DNA from: Pseudomonas sp. Q1-7
Lineage (GTDB): Bacteria > Pseudomonadota > Gammaproteobacteria > Pseudomonadales > Pseudomonadaceae
DNA: 64,000 nt
Reading direction: 5' to 3'
Assembly (NCBI RefSeq): GCF_028010285.1
Contig: NZ_CP116304.1
Coordinates: 5,286,501 to 5,350,500 of the forward strand
The notes beneath the pieces were generated by a model. That model was not told where the DNA came from. It was given only the letters and a program-made list of their open reading frames with translations, and did not search any database. A program made the translations under genes and the position numbers. Of this stretch, positions 50,271 through 60,744 are shown piece by piece; position 1 is the stretch's first letter; the number at the start of each line of letters is the position of its first letter.

Positions 50271-52406
50271 TCAGCGACTCACCGCAATGGCCTGGTTGTT
50301 CATGATGCGGGGAGTGAGGAATACCAGGAGCTCGGCTTTCTTGTCCTGCACCACGTCGCGCCGGAACATGCGGCCGAGGAAAGGCAGGTCGCCGAGGAAG
50401 GGCACCTTGTCCACCGCCTTGGTTTGGGTGTTGGAGAATACCCCACCTATGACGATGGTTTCACCATCGTTGACCAGCACCTTGGCGTTGACCTCGTTTT
50501 TATTGATCGGCGGTACGCCGTTCAGGGCATTGGCGAAGTCGGGCGCATCCTTGGTGACCTTGACTTCCATGATGATGCGGTTGTCCGGCGTGATTTGCGG
50601 CGTCACCTCCAGGGACAGGGCAGCCTCCTTGAAGGACGTGCTGGTGGCACCGCTGGAACTGGCTTCCTGGTACGGGATCTCGGCGCCTTTCAGGATCTTC
50701 GCGGTTTCCTTGTCCGAAGTGACCACCTTGGGCTGGGACACGATTTCACCATTACCGGTCTTCTCCATCGCCGAGAGTTCCAGATCGAGGATCGTGTTGT
50801 CGGTAATGAAGCCGATACCGATGCTCGAGGTAGCGCCGGAGGCACCGAGATCGACGAACGGCGCATTGGCCAGGTTGACGTTACCGGCCTGGCCAGCGGC
50901 CGGGCGGCCAGCGCCGCCACCACCGACGACGAAATTGTTGTCACCAATGCTGGCACCGCGCCAGTTCACGCCCAGCGCCTTGTCGTAGTCGACGTTGGCT
51001 TCGACGATGCGAGCTTCGATCATCACCTGGCGCACCGGAATATCCAGCTGGGTGACAATGCGGCGCAGCTCGTCCAGCTTGTCCTGAGTCTGATAGGCGA
51101 TAATGCTGTTGGTGCGGTCATCCACGGTGATGGAACCACGCTCATCGGTGCCGACAGCGCTCGGATCGCCGCTGGTAACCGACTGGAACAACTTGGCGAT
51201 GTCCGCCGCCTTGGCGTAGTTCACCTGGATCAGCTCGCGGCGCAGGGGCGCCAGTTCGGCAATCTGCTTCTGCGACTCCAGCTCCTGGCGTTCGCGGGCC
51301 GCGATCTCGTCAGCCGGCGCGACCAGCAGCACGTTACCGACCTTGCGCTTGTCCAGCCCCTTGGTTTTCAGCACCAGGTCCAGCGCCTGGTCCCACGGCA
51401 CATTCTGCAGGCGTAGCGTGATGTTGCCCTGCACGGTGTCCGAAGCCACCAGGTTCAGATCGGTGAAATCAGCGATCAGCTGCAGGACCGAACGCACGTC
51501 GATGTCCTGGAAGTTCAGCGACAGCTTTTCGCCGGAGTAGGCAAAACGCTCGGCCTTGCGTTTCTCCACATCGTCCTGGGTCAGCGGCTTGATGCTGACG
51601 GTCAGCTTGTTGTCGGTCTGGTAGGCCAGGTAGTCATAGAACCCCGTCGGCTCGATGCTGATGCTGGCGTTGGCACCGCTCCCCGATGCGCTGACGAACT
51701 GCACCGGCGTGGCAAAGTCCTTCACGTCCAGTCGCACGCGCAGGGACTCGGGCAACTGGGTCTTGGAAAAGTCCAGGCGGATCCGGCCACCCTGCTCCTG
51801 AATGTCCGGGGCAACGCTCGGATCGGACAGCGTGATCACCACATTGCCCTCACCTTGGTCGCCGCGCTGGAAATCGATGTTTTCGATTGCACGGGCGGCA
51901 CGGGCGTAGCTCTTGACCGGCTGCGAAACGCTCAAGGGAGCTGCAGTGGGCGCCGGTGCGGCAGCCACGGTGCGCGGCGCCGAGGCAACCGAGTCGCCTA
52001 CCAGCACATAGAGGTTACGACCCTCCACGCGCGTGCTGTAGGGCACGAGGGTGGAGAGGTTGATGATCAGGCGGGTGCGATCCTTGGCCTCGACCACAGT
52101 CACGCTGCGGGCATTGCCCACGCCCAGCTCGCGGTTCTTGGTCGCCAACTTGCTGGACACACCCGGCAGGTCCAGGGCGATACGCGCAGGCTGCTCGATG
52201 GTGTAGCCGCGGGGGGCGACCACCGGCTCGTCGAACGCCAGCTTGAGTTCAACCCTGTCGCCCGGGAGAGCCGCGACATCCAGTGCCTGCAGGTTCGCCG
52301 CCAGCAGGGCGGGCGAGAGCAGGGCGGCCAATAGCGTGATACCAAGGCGCGATAGCGAGCTTTTCATCATCTGGTTCCGTTGTGCAGACCGGTAATTGTT
52401 CTTCAT
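50271..52406 (-). CDS. pilQ: Type IV pilus secretin PilQ
   Basis: A 711-residue outer-membrane secretin forming the exit pore of the type IV pilus. A signal peptide ends near [10 protein letters not shown]; two AMIN domains (about 40-150 and 165-275) bind peptidoglycan, followed by STN/N0 (about 305-365), N1 (about 390-460) and the C-terminal secretin domain (about 520-705, ending [17 protein letters not shown] and [10 protein letters not shown]). The ATG 52406 has GAGG seven bases upstream and gives a long n-region ([20 protein letters not shown]); ATG 52370 or 52367 would match the P. aeruginosa N-terminus better but lacks a clear ribosome binding site. Gap of 15 bases from pilP. Confidence 0.95.
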   Translation of the reverse strand: MKNNYRSAQRNQMMKSSLSRLGITLLAALLSPALLAANLQALDVAALPGDRVELKLAFDEPVVAPRGYTIEQPARIALDLPGVSSKLATKNRELGVGNARSVTVVEAKDRTRLIINLSTLVPYSTRVEGRNLYVLVGDSVASAPRTVAAAPAPTAAPLSVSQPVKSYARAARAIENIDFQRGDQGEGNVVITLSDPSVAPDIQEQGGRIRLDFSKTQLPESLRVRLDVKDFATPVQFVSASGSGANASISIEPTGFYDYLAYQTDNKLTVSIKPLTQDDVEKRKAERFAYSGEKLSLNFQDIDVRSVLQLIADFTDLNLVASDTVQGNITLRLQNVPWDQALDLVLKTKGLDKRKVGNVLLVAPADEIAARERQELESQKQIAELAPLRRELIQVNYAKAADIAKLFQSVTSGDPSAVGTDERGSITVDDRTNSIIAYQTQDKLDELRRIVTQLDIPVRQVMIEARIVEANVDYDKALGVNWRGASIGDNNFVVGGGGAGRPAAGQAGNVNLANAPFVDLGASGATSSIGIGFITDNTILDLELSAMEKTGNGEIVSQPKVVTSDKETAKILKGAEIPYQEASSSGATSTSFKEAALSLEVTPQITPDNRIIMEVKVTKDAPDFANALNGVPPINKNEVNAKVLVNDGETIVIGGVFSNTQTKAVDKVPFLGDLPFLGRMFRRDVVQDKKAELLVFLTPRIMNNQAIAVSR

Positions 52407-52421
52407 GGGATTACCTCGCCC

Positions 52422-52955
52422 TCAAGAGCGCTCCCTGAGCGCGAGACTTCGCGGACGCTCCAACCATCCGCCTTCCCCGTCCGGGACGATCTCGATGACG
52501 TCGACCTTGGCTTCGTCGATCCCGACGATACGGCCGTGGTTACGCCCGAGATAATCCCCCACCTTGACCCGATGCACCCCTCCAGCGCCGCTGACCAAGG
52601 CGAAGGTCCCCGAACCGTTTGACAGGGTACCCACCATTTCGAAGGACTCGATATTGAACCCCTCGAGGAATTGCTTGACCCGGGTCTCATCCGGGTGGAC
52701 ATCCTTCGACCCCTTCTGTTGCTTGGCCAGGTCGATCTTGATCGGCGGCTGGAAGGGGCTGCGCAAAGCAGCAGCGCTGTATGTGAAGGCCTCGTAGGGC
52801 TGGAACTTCGGCAGAGGCTCGATGGAGCCCTTGGGACGGGCACGTACCTCGTCCATATAGGCCTGCAGATCACCGAAGTCATTGCCGACGCCGCAACCGG
52901 AAAGGCCGGCAATCATCAGAGCGCAGAGCGCCAGGCGGGCGCGAGGACTACTCAT
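52422..52955 (-). CDS. pilP: Type IV pilus inner-membrane lipoprotein PilP
   Basis: A 177-residue lipoprotein: lipobox LSGC (Cys21), an unstructured linker (ARPKGSIEPLPKFQPYEAF) that contacts PilN/PilO, and a C-terminal beta-sandwich (about 80-170, VGDYLGRNHGRIVGIDEAKV) that contacts the N0 domain of PilQ. It links the inner-membrane PilMNO complex to the secretin. Overlaps pilO by 4 bases. Confidence 0.96.
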   Translation of the reverse strand: MSSPRARLALCALMIAGLSGCGVGNDFGDLQAYMDEVRARPKGSIEPLPKFQPYEAFTYSAAALRSPFQPPIKIDLAKQQKGSKDVHPDETRVKQFLEGFNIESFEMVGTLSNGSGTFALVSGAGGVHRVKVGDYLGRNHGRIVGIDEAKVDVIEIVPDGEGGWLERPRSLALRERS

Positions 52956-53575
52956 TTCTGCAGCCCCTTGTCGTTGTAGCGGTAGGTCTTGGCCAGGATC
53001 GACATACGCAGCTTGGAACTGCTGTCCTGGGAAGCGGGTTTGATCTCGAAATCATGCAAGGTCACGATTCGCGGCAGGCTGGCGACACCGCTGACGAAGG
53101 TCGCCAGGTCGTGGTAACCCCCTACCACCGAGATCTGAATCGGCAACTCGATGTAGAACTGCTGAATGACTTCCGGCAACAGCTTGATCTCTTCGAACTC
53201 CAGGCCGCTACCCAGCCCGGTGCGGGTGATGTCCTCCAGCAGGCCGGGCACCTCGGTATCGCTGGGCAACTGACGCAACAGGGCGCCGAAGGAGGTTTCC
53301 ATCTCCTTCATCTGCTCCTTGTAGGCCTCCAGGTTCGCCGCCTGGAAGGCCTTGGTAGCGAACTGCTGCTTGAGCGTTTCCTCTTCGGCCCGTTTAGAGT
53401 CCAGCTGGAGCTCGAGGTCCTTGAGGTGGAAGTTGTAGCCAAGCACCAGCACCAGGATCAGCACCAGGACACAGGTGATGACCTTGACCGCAATCGGCCA
53501 GGAGCCCAGGTTGTTGACGTCGAGATCAGCCAGGTCGATCTTGCGCAGGCTTTCGAGGGAGTCGGAGAAACTCAT
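52952..53575 (-). CDS. pilO: Type IV pilus assembly protein PilO
   Basis: A 207-residue bitopic protein: short cytoplasmic N-terminus, one transmembrane helix (about 28-48, AVKVITCVLVLILVLVLGY), a periplasmic coiled coil (about 50-95) and a ferredoxin-like domain (about 105-207). It forms heterodimers with PilN within the alignment subcomplex. The start overlaps pilN by 4 bases and the end overlaps pilP by 4 bases. Confidence 0.96.
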   Translation of the reverse strand: MSFSDSLESLRKIDLADLDVNNLGSWPIAVKVITCVLVLILVLVLGYNFHLKDLELQLDSKRAEEETLKQQFATKAFQAANLEAYKEQMKEMETSFGALLRQLPSDTEVPGLLEDITRTGLGSGLEFEEIKLLPEVIQQFYIELPIQISVVGGYHDLATFVSGVASLPRIVTLHDFEIKPASQDSSSKLRMSILAKTYRYNDKGLQK

Positions 53576-54185
53576 TTCGCGGCTCCTGTGGTGATGGTGC
53601 CCGGCATCGCGTTGGCGGTCTTGCCGTTCTCTTCCTCAGAGCCCGGCTGGGTCTGCTGCACGGTCAGCTGGAAGACGTTGGCCTGGTCCACCGCGCCAGC
53701 GGTTACCGCCTTGACCTCGGTGAGGTTGGGCGATGCCAGCCATTCCGAGGCATCCAGATTACGCATCAGGTTGGAAACCCGATTGTTCGACTCGGCCGCG
53801 CCGACGATGGCGATGCTCTTGCCGCTCATTTTCAGACCGGTGAAGAACACGCCATCGGGCAAGGTACGTACCAGTTGGTCGAACACTCGGCCGATGATCG
53901 GTCGATTGCCCTGCAGGTCCTGAATGATCTTCATCCGCTCGAGAAGCTGCTGGCGGCGGGTCTTCAGTTCGCTGATCTCCTTGATCCTGGCATCCAGGAC
54001 GGCGATCTCCTTGCGCACGAAATCATTGCGCGCCTGCTGATTCTCGATGGTGTTGTTCAGGTACTGGTCGCCCAGGAAGACCGCGCCGGCACCCATTGCC
54101 AGGACAGCACCCAGCGCCACCAGGAAGCGCTGCTTGCGCTCCTCGCGCAGCTGTTCACGCCAGGGGAGTAGGTTGATGCGCGCCA

Positions 54186-54186
<1 letters not shown>
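53572..54186 (-). CDS. pilN: Type IV pilus assembly protein PilN
   Basis: A 204-residue bitopic protein. ATG 54186 gives MARINLLPWREQLREERK; the INLLPWR motif binds PilM in the cytoplasm. One transmembrane helix (about 22-42), a coiled coil (about 45-95) and a periplasmic ferredoxin-like domain. The open frame continues 10 codons upstream into pilM but the conserved INLLP start is at 54186; this ATG shares one base with the pilM stop. Confidence 0.96.
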
Positions 54187-55286
<1,100 letters not shown>

Positions 55287-55302
55287 ATTTATGTTTTTCC
55301 AC

Positions 55303-55331
55303 ATTAAATAGCAGTCTTGACAGAAGCGCAA
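55303..55331 (-). promoter_or_regulatory. Candidate sigma-70 promoter of pilMNOPQ
   Basis: On the minus strand TTGCGC (55326-55331) and TTTAAT (55303-55308) are separated by 17 bases, about 50 bases upstream of the pilM ATG. Confidence 0.5.
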
Positions 55332-55356
55332 ATGGCTCCCCAGGAAAAAAAACGCT

Positions 55357-55362
55357 TATAAT
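55357..55362 (+). promoter_or_regulatory. Candidate -10 box of ponA
   Basis: A consensus TATAAT 72 bases upstream of the ponA ATG in an A-rich stretch; the hexamer at 17 bases (GGCTCC) is not a good -35. Confidence 0.45.
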
Positions 55363-55434
55363 GTGATCGGCTTTTGCCTTTTATCATCGCCTTCCGCTTA
55401 ACTCATTCTTTTGCCTGGAAATCCACAAGCCTTG

Positions 55435-57870
55435 ATGCGCCTGCTGAAGTTTTTCTGGTGGTCCTTCGTTGCCGTTTTCTGTGGCCTGTTGCTCAGTTTC
55501 AGCGGCGCTTACCTCTATCTTAGCCCCAGCCTGCCGTCCGTCGACTCGCTTCGCCGGATCCAGTTGCAAATCCCCCTCCGCGTCTACAGCAGCGACGGCA
55601 AGCTGATCGCCGAATTCGGCGAGATGCGCCGCTCTCCGGTGCGTTTCGCCGACATCCCGCCGGATTTCATCCAGGCGCTGCTGGCAGCGGAGGATGACAA
55701 TTTCGCCAACCATTATGGCGTCGACGTCACGAGCCTGATGCGCGCTGCCACGCAATTATTGAAGACCGGCCACATCCAGACGGGCGGCAGCACCATCACC
55801 ATGCAGGTGGCAAAGAACTACTTCCTCACCAGCGAAAGAAGTTTCTCCCGCAAGATCAATGAAATATTGCTGGCCCTGCAAATTGAACGGGAACTCAGCA
55901 AAGACGAAATTCTTGAACTTTATGTGAACAAGATCTACCTCGGTAACCGTGCCTACGGTATAGAGGCCGCCGCCCAGGTCTATTACGGCAAGTCGATTCG
56001 CGAACTCAGCCTGGCGCAGATGGCAATGATCGCCGGCCTGCCCAAGGCTCCGTCGCGCTTCAACCCATTGGTCAACCCGACCCGTAGCCAGGAGCGCCGC
56101 GACTGGATTCTCGGCCGCATGTACAAGCTCGGCCGTATCGACGAGGCGCGCTACCAGCAGGCGATCGGCGAGCCGATCGACGCCAGCTACCACGTCCCGA
56201 CCCCGGAACTGACCGCCCCCTATATCGCCGAGATGGCCCGCGCCGAGATGGTCGGCCGCTACGGTAGCGATGCCTACACCGAAGGCTTCCGCGTCACCAC
56301 GACCGTCCCCAGCGATCTCCAGCAGGCCGCCAACACGGCTCTGCGCGAAGGGCTGATCGAATACGACCAGCGCCATGGCTATCGAGGCCCGGAAACCCGC
56401 CTCCCCGGCATGACCAAGCAGACCTGGCTGCAGGAACTGGCCAAGCAGAAATCGCTGGGCGGCCTGGAACCAGCCATCGTCACCCAGGTGGAGAAAAGCG
56501 GCATCCTGGTCCTGACCCGCAGCGGCCAGGAAGAAGCCGTGAGCTGGGACAGCATGAAGTGGGCCCGTCCTTTCCTGAATACCAACAGCCTGGGCGCGCG
56601 CCCTCAGCAACCGGCCGATGTCGCCCAGGTCGGCGACCTGGTCCGCGTGCAGCGCCAGGACGACGGCAGCCTGCGCTTCGTCCAGTTGCCGGCCGCACAG
56701 AGCGCCCTGGTTTCCCTTGATCCGAATGACGGCGCCATCCGCGCCCTGGTCGGTGGCTTCTCCTTCGAGCAGAGCAACTACAACCGCGCCGCCCAAGCCA
56801 AGCGCCAGCCGGGTTCCAGCTTCAAGCCCTTCCTTTATGCGGCCGCCCTGGACAACGGCTTCACTGCCGCCAGCCTGGTCAACGACGCGCCTATCGTCTT
56901 CCAGGAAGCCGGCATGGAAGAGGCCTGGCGTCCCAAGAACGACAACAATACCTTCCTCGGCCCGATCCGCCTGCGCGAGGCCCTGTACAAATCGCGCAAC
57001 CTGGTGTCGATCCGCGTACTGCAGGCCATCGGCATCGACTACGCGCGGAACTACGTCAGCCGCTTCGGCCTCAACAAGGATGACCTGCCACGCAACCTGT
57101 CCCTGGCCTTGGGCACCGCCAACCTCACCCCGCTGGAGATCGCTGGCGGCTGGAGTACCTTCGCCAACGGCGGCTACAAGGTGCAGCCGTACCTGATCGA
57201 GCGCATCGAAAGCCGCGACGGCAAGACCCTGTTCGTTGCCAACCCACCACGGGTACCGGCCAACGAGGCGCAAGCCGGTGACGCTGCACAGGCCAATGCG
57301 GCGCCGGACACGCTGCTGGCGTCCACCGATGCTTCCGCCCCCCTGGGCCAGGCCCCCGCCGTGGCCGAACGCATCGTCGACCCCCGCACCACCTACATCC
57401 TCAACAGCATGCTGCAGGATGTGATCAAACGCGGCACCGGCCGCCGCGCCCTGGCCTTGGGTCGCAGCGACATCGCCGGCAAGACCGGCACCACCAACGA
57501 GTCGAAGGACAGCTGGTTCTCCGGCTACAACGCCGACTATGTCACCACGGTCTGGGTCGGATTCGACCAGCCGGAAAGCCTCGGACGCCATGAGTACGGC
57601 GGCACCGTTGCCCTGCCGATCTGGATGAACTACATGAGCGCAGCGCTGAAGGACAAGCCGGCCCACGTCCAGCCCGAACCCGCGGGCCTGCTGACCCTCC
57701 GCATCGATCCGCTCAGCGGTCGCGCCGCAAGCCCGGGAACGCCGGACGCCTTCTTCGAACTGTTCAAGAGCGAGGACACCCCGCCACCCATGAGCGAGTT
57801 CGAGCCCGGCCTGGCCATTCCCGGCAGCCCGTTGCCAGCTGACGAAGCCGCGCCCATCGACCTGTTCTGA
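55435..57870 (+). CDS. ponA: Penicillin-binding protein 1A (PonA)
   Basis: An 811-residue class A PBP that polymerises and crosslinks peptidoglycan. ATG 55435 gives MRLLKFFWWSFVAVFC, the expected N-terminus with one transmembrane helix; eight open codons before it are not family-like. Glycosyltransferase domain about 55-230 (catalytic Glu86 in AAEDDNFANHYG; GGSTITMQVAKNYF). An OB-like insert (about 320-420) precedes the transpeptidase domain with SSFK (Ser461, Lys464), SRN-type KSRNLVS and KTGTT (Lys683). Length is close to P. aeruginosa PonA (about 822). Divergent from the pilus operon, ended by a palindromic terminator. Confidence 0.97.
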   Translation: MRLLKFFWWSFVAVFCGLLLSFSGAYLYLSPSLPSVDSLRRIQLQIPLRVYSSDGKLIAEFGEMRRSPVRFADIPPDFIQALLAAEDDNFANHYGVDVTSLMRAATQLLKTGHIQTGGSTITMQVAKNYFLTSERSFSRKINEILLALQIERELSKDEILELYVNKIYLGNRAYGIEAAAQVYYGKSIRELSLAQMAMIAGLPKAPSRFNPLVNPTRSQERRDWILGRMYKLGRIDEARYQQAIGEPIDASYHVPTPELTAPYIAEMARAEMVGRYGSDAYTEGFRVTTTVPSDLQQAANTALREGLIEYDQRHGYRGPETRLPGMTKQTWLQELAKQKSLGGLEPAIVTQVEKSGILVLTRSGQEEAVSWDSMKWARPFLNTNSLGARPQQPADVAQVGDLVRVQRQDDGSLRFVQLPAAQSALVSLDPNDGAIRALVGGFSFEQSNYNRAAQAKRQPGSSFKPFLYAAALDNGFTAASLVNDAPIVFQEAGMEEAWRPKNDNNTFLGPIRLREALYKSRNLVSIRVLQAIGIDYARNYVSRFGLNKDDLPRNLSLALGTANLTPLEIAGGWSTFANGGYKVQPYLIERIESRDGKTLFVANPPRVPANEAQAGDAAQANAAPDTLLASTDASAPLGQAPAVAERIVDPRTTYILNSMLQDVIKRGTGRRALALGRSDIAGKTGTTNESKDSWFSGYNADYVTTVWVGFDQPESLGRHEYGGTVALPIWMNYMSAALKDKPAHVQPEPAGLLTLRIDPLSGRAASPGTPDAFFELFKSEDTPPPMSEFEPGLAIPGSPLPADEAAPIDLF

Positions 57871-57875
57871 GGCGC

Positions 57876-57913
57876 CCAATAAAAAGCCCCGCAATTGCGG
57901 GGCTTTTTATTGG
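57876..57913. terminator. Bidirectional terminator between ponA and maeB
   Basis: A 38-base perfect palindrome with core AGCCCCGC/GCGGGGCT and A-rich/T-rich flanks giving a T-run on each strand. It separates the convergent ponA and malic enzyme genes (stop of the latter at 57922). Confidence 0.93.
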
Positions 57914-57921
57914 GGTTCGGC

Positions 57922-59190
57922 TTAGCCGTTGAACACATCATCCACCGAGTTCAGCGGATAGTGCTTCGGATAGGGCAGCGTCGCCACGCCGGACTCGATG
58001 GCAGCCTTGGCCACGGCATCGGATACAACAGTGATCAGGCGCTGGTCCATGGGTTTCGGAATGATGTACTCACGACCAAACTCCAGCGAAGCCACGCCGT
58101 ACGCATCGCACACGTCCTTCGGTACCGGCAGCTTGGCCAGGTCGCGCAGCGCCAGGGCCGCGGCAATCTTCATTTCTTCGTTGATGCGGGTGGCGCGCAC
58201 GTCCAGAGCACCACGGAAGATGAAGGGGAAGCCCAGTACGTTGTTGACCTGGTTCGGGTAGTCGGAACGACCGGTGGCCATGATCACATCGCCGCGGGTT
58301 TCGTGGGCCAGTTCCGGCTTGATTTCCGGGTCCGGGTTGGAACAGGCGAAGACGATCGGATTGACCGCCATGCGCTTGAGGTCCTCCGGACTCAGCAGGT
58401 TGGCACCGGAAAGGCCGACGAACACGTCCGCCCCATCAAGGGCTTCGGACAGGGTGCGCTTGTCGGTCTCGTGGGCGAACACGGCCTTGTACTGGTTCAG
58501 GTCGTCGCGACCGGCATGGATCACGCCTTTGCGGTCGATCATGAAAATGTTCTCGACCTTGGCGCCCATGCTCACCAGCAGCTTCATGCAGGAAATGGCG
58601 GCAGCACCGGCGCCGAGGCAGACGATCTTGGCCTCGGCCAGGGTCTTGCCGGCGATTTCCAGGGCGTTGATCATGCCGGCGGCGGTCACGATGGCGGTGC
58701 CGTGCTGGTCATCGTGGAAGACCGGGATGTCGCACTGCTCGATCAGGGTACGCTCGATCTCGAAGCACTCGGGTGCCTTGATGTCTTCGAGGTTGATGCC
58801 ACCGAAGGTGATGGAAATGCGCTTGACGGTGTCGATGAATGCCTGCGGGCTTTCAGCGTCCACCTCGATGTCGAACACGTCGACACCGGCAAAACGCTTG
58901 AACAGCACGCCCTTGCCTTCCATGACCGGCTTGGAGGCCAGCGGGCCGAGGTTGCCCAGGCCAAGGATCGCGGTGCCATCGGAAATGACCGCTACCAGGT
59001 TGCCCTTGCCGGTGTACTTGAAGGCCAGTTCGGGATCACGCGCGATTTCGCGTACCGGCTCGGCGACGCCCGGGCTGTAGGCCAGCGAAAGGTCGCGGGC
59101 AGTAGCGGTCGGCTTGGTCAGCTCGACGCTGAGTTTCCCGGGGCGGGGTTGGGCATGGTATTCGAGAGCGGCCGTTTTCAGATCAGACAT
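57922..59190 (-). CDS. maeB: Malic enzyme (NADP-type, short form)
   Basis: A 422-residue malate dehydrogenase (decarboxylating) producing pyruvate, CO2 and NAD(P)H. SLAYSPGVAEPVREI and VFDIEVDAESPQAFIDTV match the N-terminal domain; PVFHDDQHGTAIVTAAGM is the malate-binding and metal signature, and VCLGAGAAAISCMKLL the nucleotide-binding Rossmann motif. It lacks the C-terminal phosphotransacetylase domain of the long MaeB form. Cofactor choice is not certain from sequence; Pseudomonas homologues (PA5046) are usually annotated NADP-type. Confidence 0.93.
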   Translation of the reverse strand: MSDLKTAALEYHAQPRPGKLSVELTKPTATARDLSLAYSPGVAEPVREIARDPELAFKYTGKGNLVAVISDGTAILGLGNLGPLASKPVMEGKGVLFKRFAGVDVFDIEVDAESPQAFIDTVKRISITFGGINLEDIKAPECFEIERTLIEQCDIPVFHDDQHGTAIVTAAGMINALEIAGKTLAEAKIVCLGAGAAAISCMKLLVSMGAKVENIFMIDRKGVIHAGRDDLNQYKAVFAHETDKRTLSEALDGADVFVGLSGANLLSPEDLKRMAVNPIVFACSNPDPEIKPELAHETRGDVIMATGRSDYPNQVNNVLGFPFIFRGALDVRATRINEEMKIAAALALRDLAKLPVPKDVCDAYGVASLEFGREYIIPKPMDQRLITVVSDAVAKAAIESGVATLPYPKHYPLNSVDDVFNG

Positions 59191-59289
59191 TTTGGCATTT
59201 CCGCTTTTGCTTGTGACAGACGTGACCGGCGAGCATACGCAAGATGCCTAGGGCTAACAAGACCGTTCAGTCACCCGGCGTCAACCCCT

Positions 59290-60744
59290 CTAACGTACGA
59301 CTTTTAGCCAATCTCCAGGCTTCGGCTCGCCAATTGGATACAAGTTATTAAGTAATCGTATACGATTTTCCAGATCCGCTTGGGACCCCGGCAATTTGCT
59401 CTCTCGTGCCAGGCTGCCGATGGTCTGTCCAGACTTTACCTGGATCAGGTGCAGCCGCAGCGGCTGGGCCAGGGCCTGCTCTTCCTTCCTCAACGGGCGA
59501 AAGCTGCGGATCACTGAAAGGAAGTTGTCGTCCTGGCTTTCCAGGGACGAGCGGTCCCGGGTCGCACCGACGAAGAGATAGGCCTTGTCATCCTTATAGA
59601 CAACCGCCACCCGCCGCGCGGGATTGCCCGGCAGTACCGCCGTAGCGCCCTGCAGCCCGGACTGCTGCAGCGACTCTTCCATGGCCAGGCGCTGGCCGCC
59701 GGCCTTCTGTCGCAGGTAGTCGCCGGGGGCCACGCTCGGTTTGCGCCCATCCAGGGTCATGGCAATGAAGGCCTGCTGGTCGGCGCTGTGAGTGATGACC
59801 GCATCAGGGCGGTTGACCAGCCCCCAGCCATCGGGGCAATGCAGGGTGAAGTCCAGTTCGGCGTGATAGAAATCCTGACCACGCCGCACGCCGGTTTCCG
59901 CCGAGCCGCCGAAGGGCAGCCCTTCCAGATGCCTGAGGAAGACGTCCCGGTTCACCACCTGGTTGCCACCGGCCAGCGCCCGGGCCGGTCCAACCACCTG
60001 CTGCAGACGGGTATCGTTGTCCGGGTGCGTCTCGAACAGGCCGTGGTAACCCGACGGCGGCGCGCTCTGGCCTTTGCTCCGGGCCTGGTCGCGAGCGAAG
60101 TCTTCCTGATTCTTCAGCACTTTCACCACTTCGATCATGGCCTGCGGGTCATAGCCGCTACGTGCCAGATACTGGGCGCCGAGGCCGTCGGCCTCCAGTT
60201 CCATGTCGCGCCCATAGCCACGCACGAAGGCAGTGCCCAACGCATTGGTCAGGTCGCCGGCAGCGCCGACCCCGGTTCCGATGGCGACCGCCTGGCCAAG
60301 GATATTCCAGGCGGTGGATTGGCTCTGCTGCTGCACGCTGTGTCGCGCGGTGACATGGCCGACCTCGTGCCCCAGCACTGCCGCGAGTTCGGCTTCCGAG
60401 TTCAGGTAGGCCAGCAGGCCACGATGGATATAGATGTAGCCACCCGGCAGCGCGAAGGCATTGATGTCGGGTGAGTCGACCACGGTGAACTGGTAGGGAA
60501 TGTTGCGGCGATGACTATGGCTGGCGACCTTCTGCCCCACCTGCTGAACATAGGCCTGCAGTTTCTCGTCGGCATAGCGCGGATTCTCCTCGGCGATCTC
60601 CTGGTTGTAGCGCCGACCGAGATCCAGTTCCTGCTGCTCACTCATCATCACGAAATTGGTCTTGCCGGTAGCGGGGTTGACCGCGCAACCGACCAGCAGG
60701 GAAGAAGCGAGCAGCAGCGCCAATACGAGCGCAGGCGATCTCAT
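59290..60744 (-). CDS. M48 metalloprotease lipoprotein with C-terminal LysM-like domain
   Basis: A 484-residue BepA/LoiP-like protease. Lipoprotein signal with Cys20 (LLVGC), zinc motif HEVGH (residues 126-130) and the downstream metal-ligand Glu in ELEADGLG. After the protease domain (to about 265) is a region of unknown fold, then a C-terminal LysM-like segment (about 425-484, QVKSGQTIGSLARES ... GDWLKVV) that could bind peptidoglycan. The role in outer-membrane protein quality control is inferred from the family. Its start overlaps the nuclease stop by 4 bases, suggesting coupled expression. Confidence 0.92.
   Translation of the reverse strand: MRSPALVLALLLASSLLVGCAVNPATGKTNFVMMSEQQELDLGRRYNQEIAEENPRYADEKLQAYVQQVGQKVASHSHRRNIPYQFTVVDSPDINAFALPGGYIYIHRGLLAYLNSEAELAAVLGHEVGHVTARHSVQQQSQSTAWNILGQAVAIGTGVGAAGDLTNALGTAFVRGYGRDMELEADGLGAQYLARSGYDPQAMIEVVKVLKNQEDFARDQARSKGQSAPPSGYHGLFETHPDNDTRLQQVVGPARALAGGNQVVNRDVFLRHLEGLPFGGSAETGVRRGQDFYHAELDFTLHCPDGWGLVNRPDAVITHSADQQAFIAMTLDGRKPSVAPGDYLRQKAGGQRLAMEESLQQSGLQGATAVLPGNPARRVAVVYKDDKAYLFVGATRDRSSLESQDDNFLSVIRSFRPLRKEEQALAQPLRLHLIQVKSGQTIGSLARESKLPGSQADLENRIRLLNNLYPIGEPKPGDWLKVVR

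Noticed and set aside
55317-55322. Perfect TTGACA as the -35 of ponA
   Set aside because: The only good -10 (TATAAT, 55357-55362) is 34 bases away, far beyond workable spacing, and nothing -10-like lies at 17 bases.
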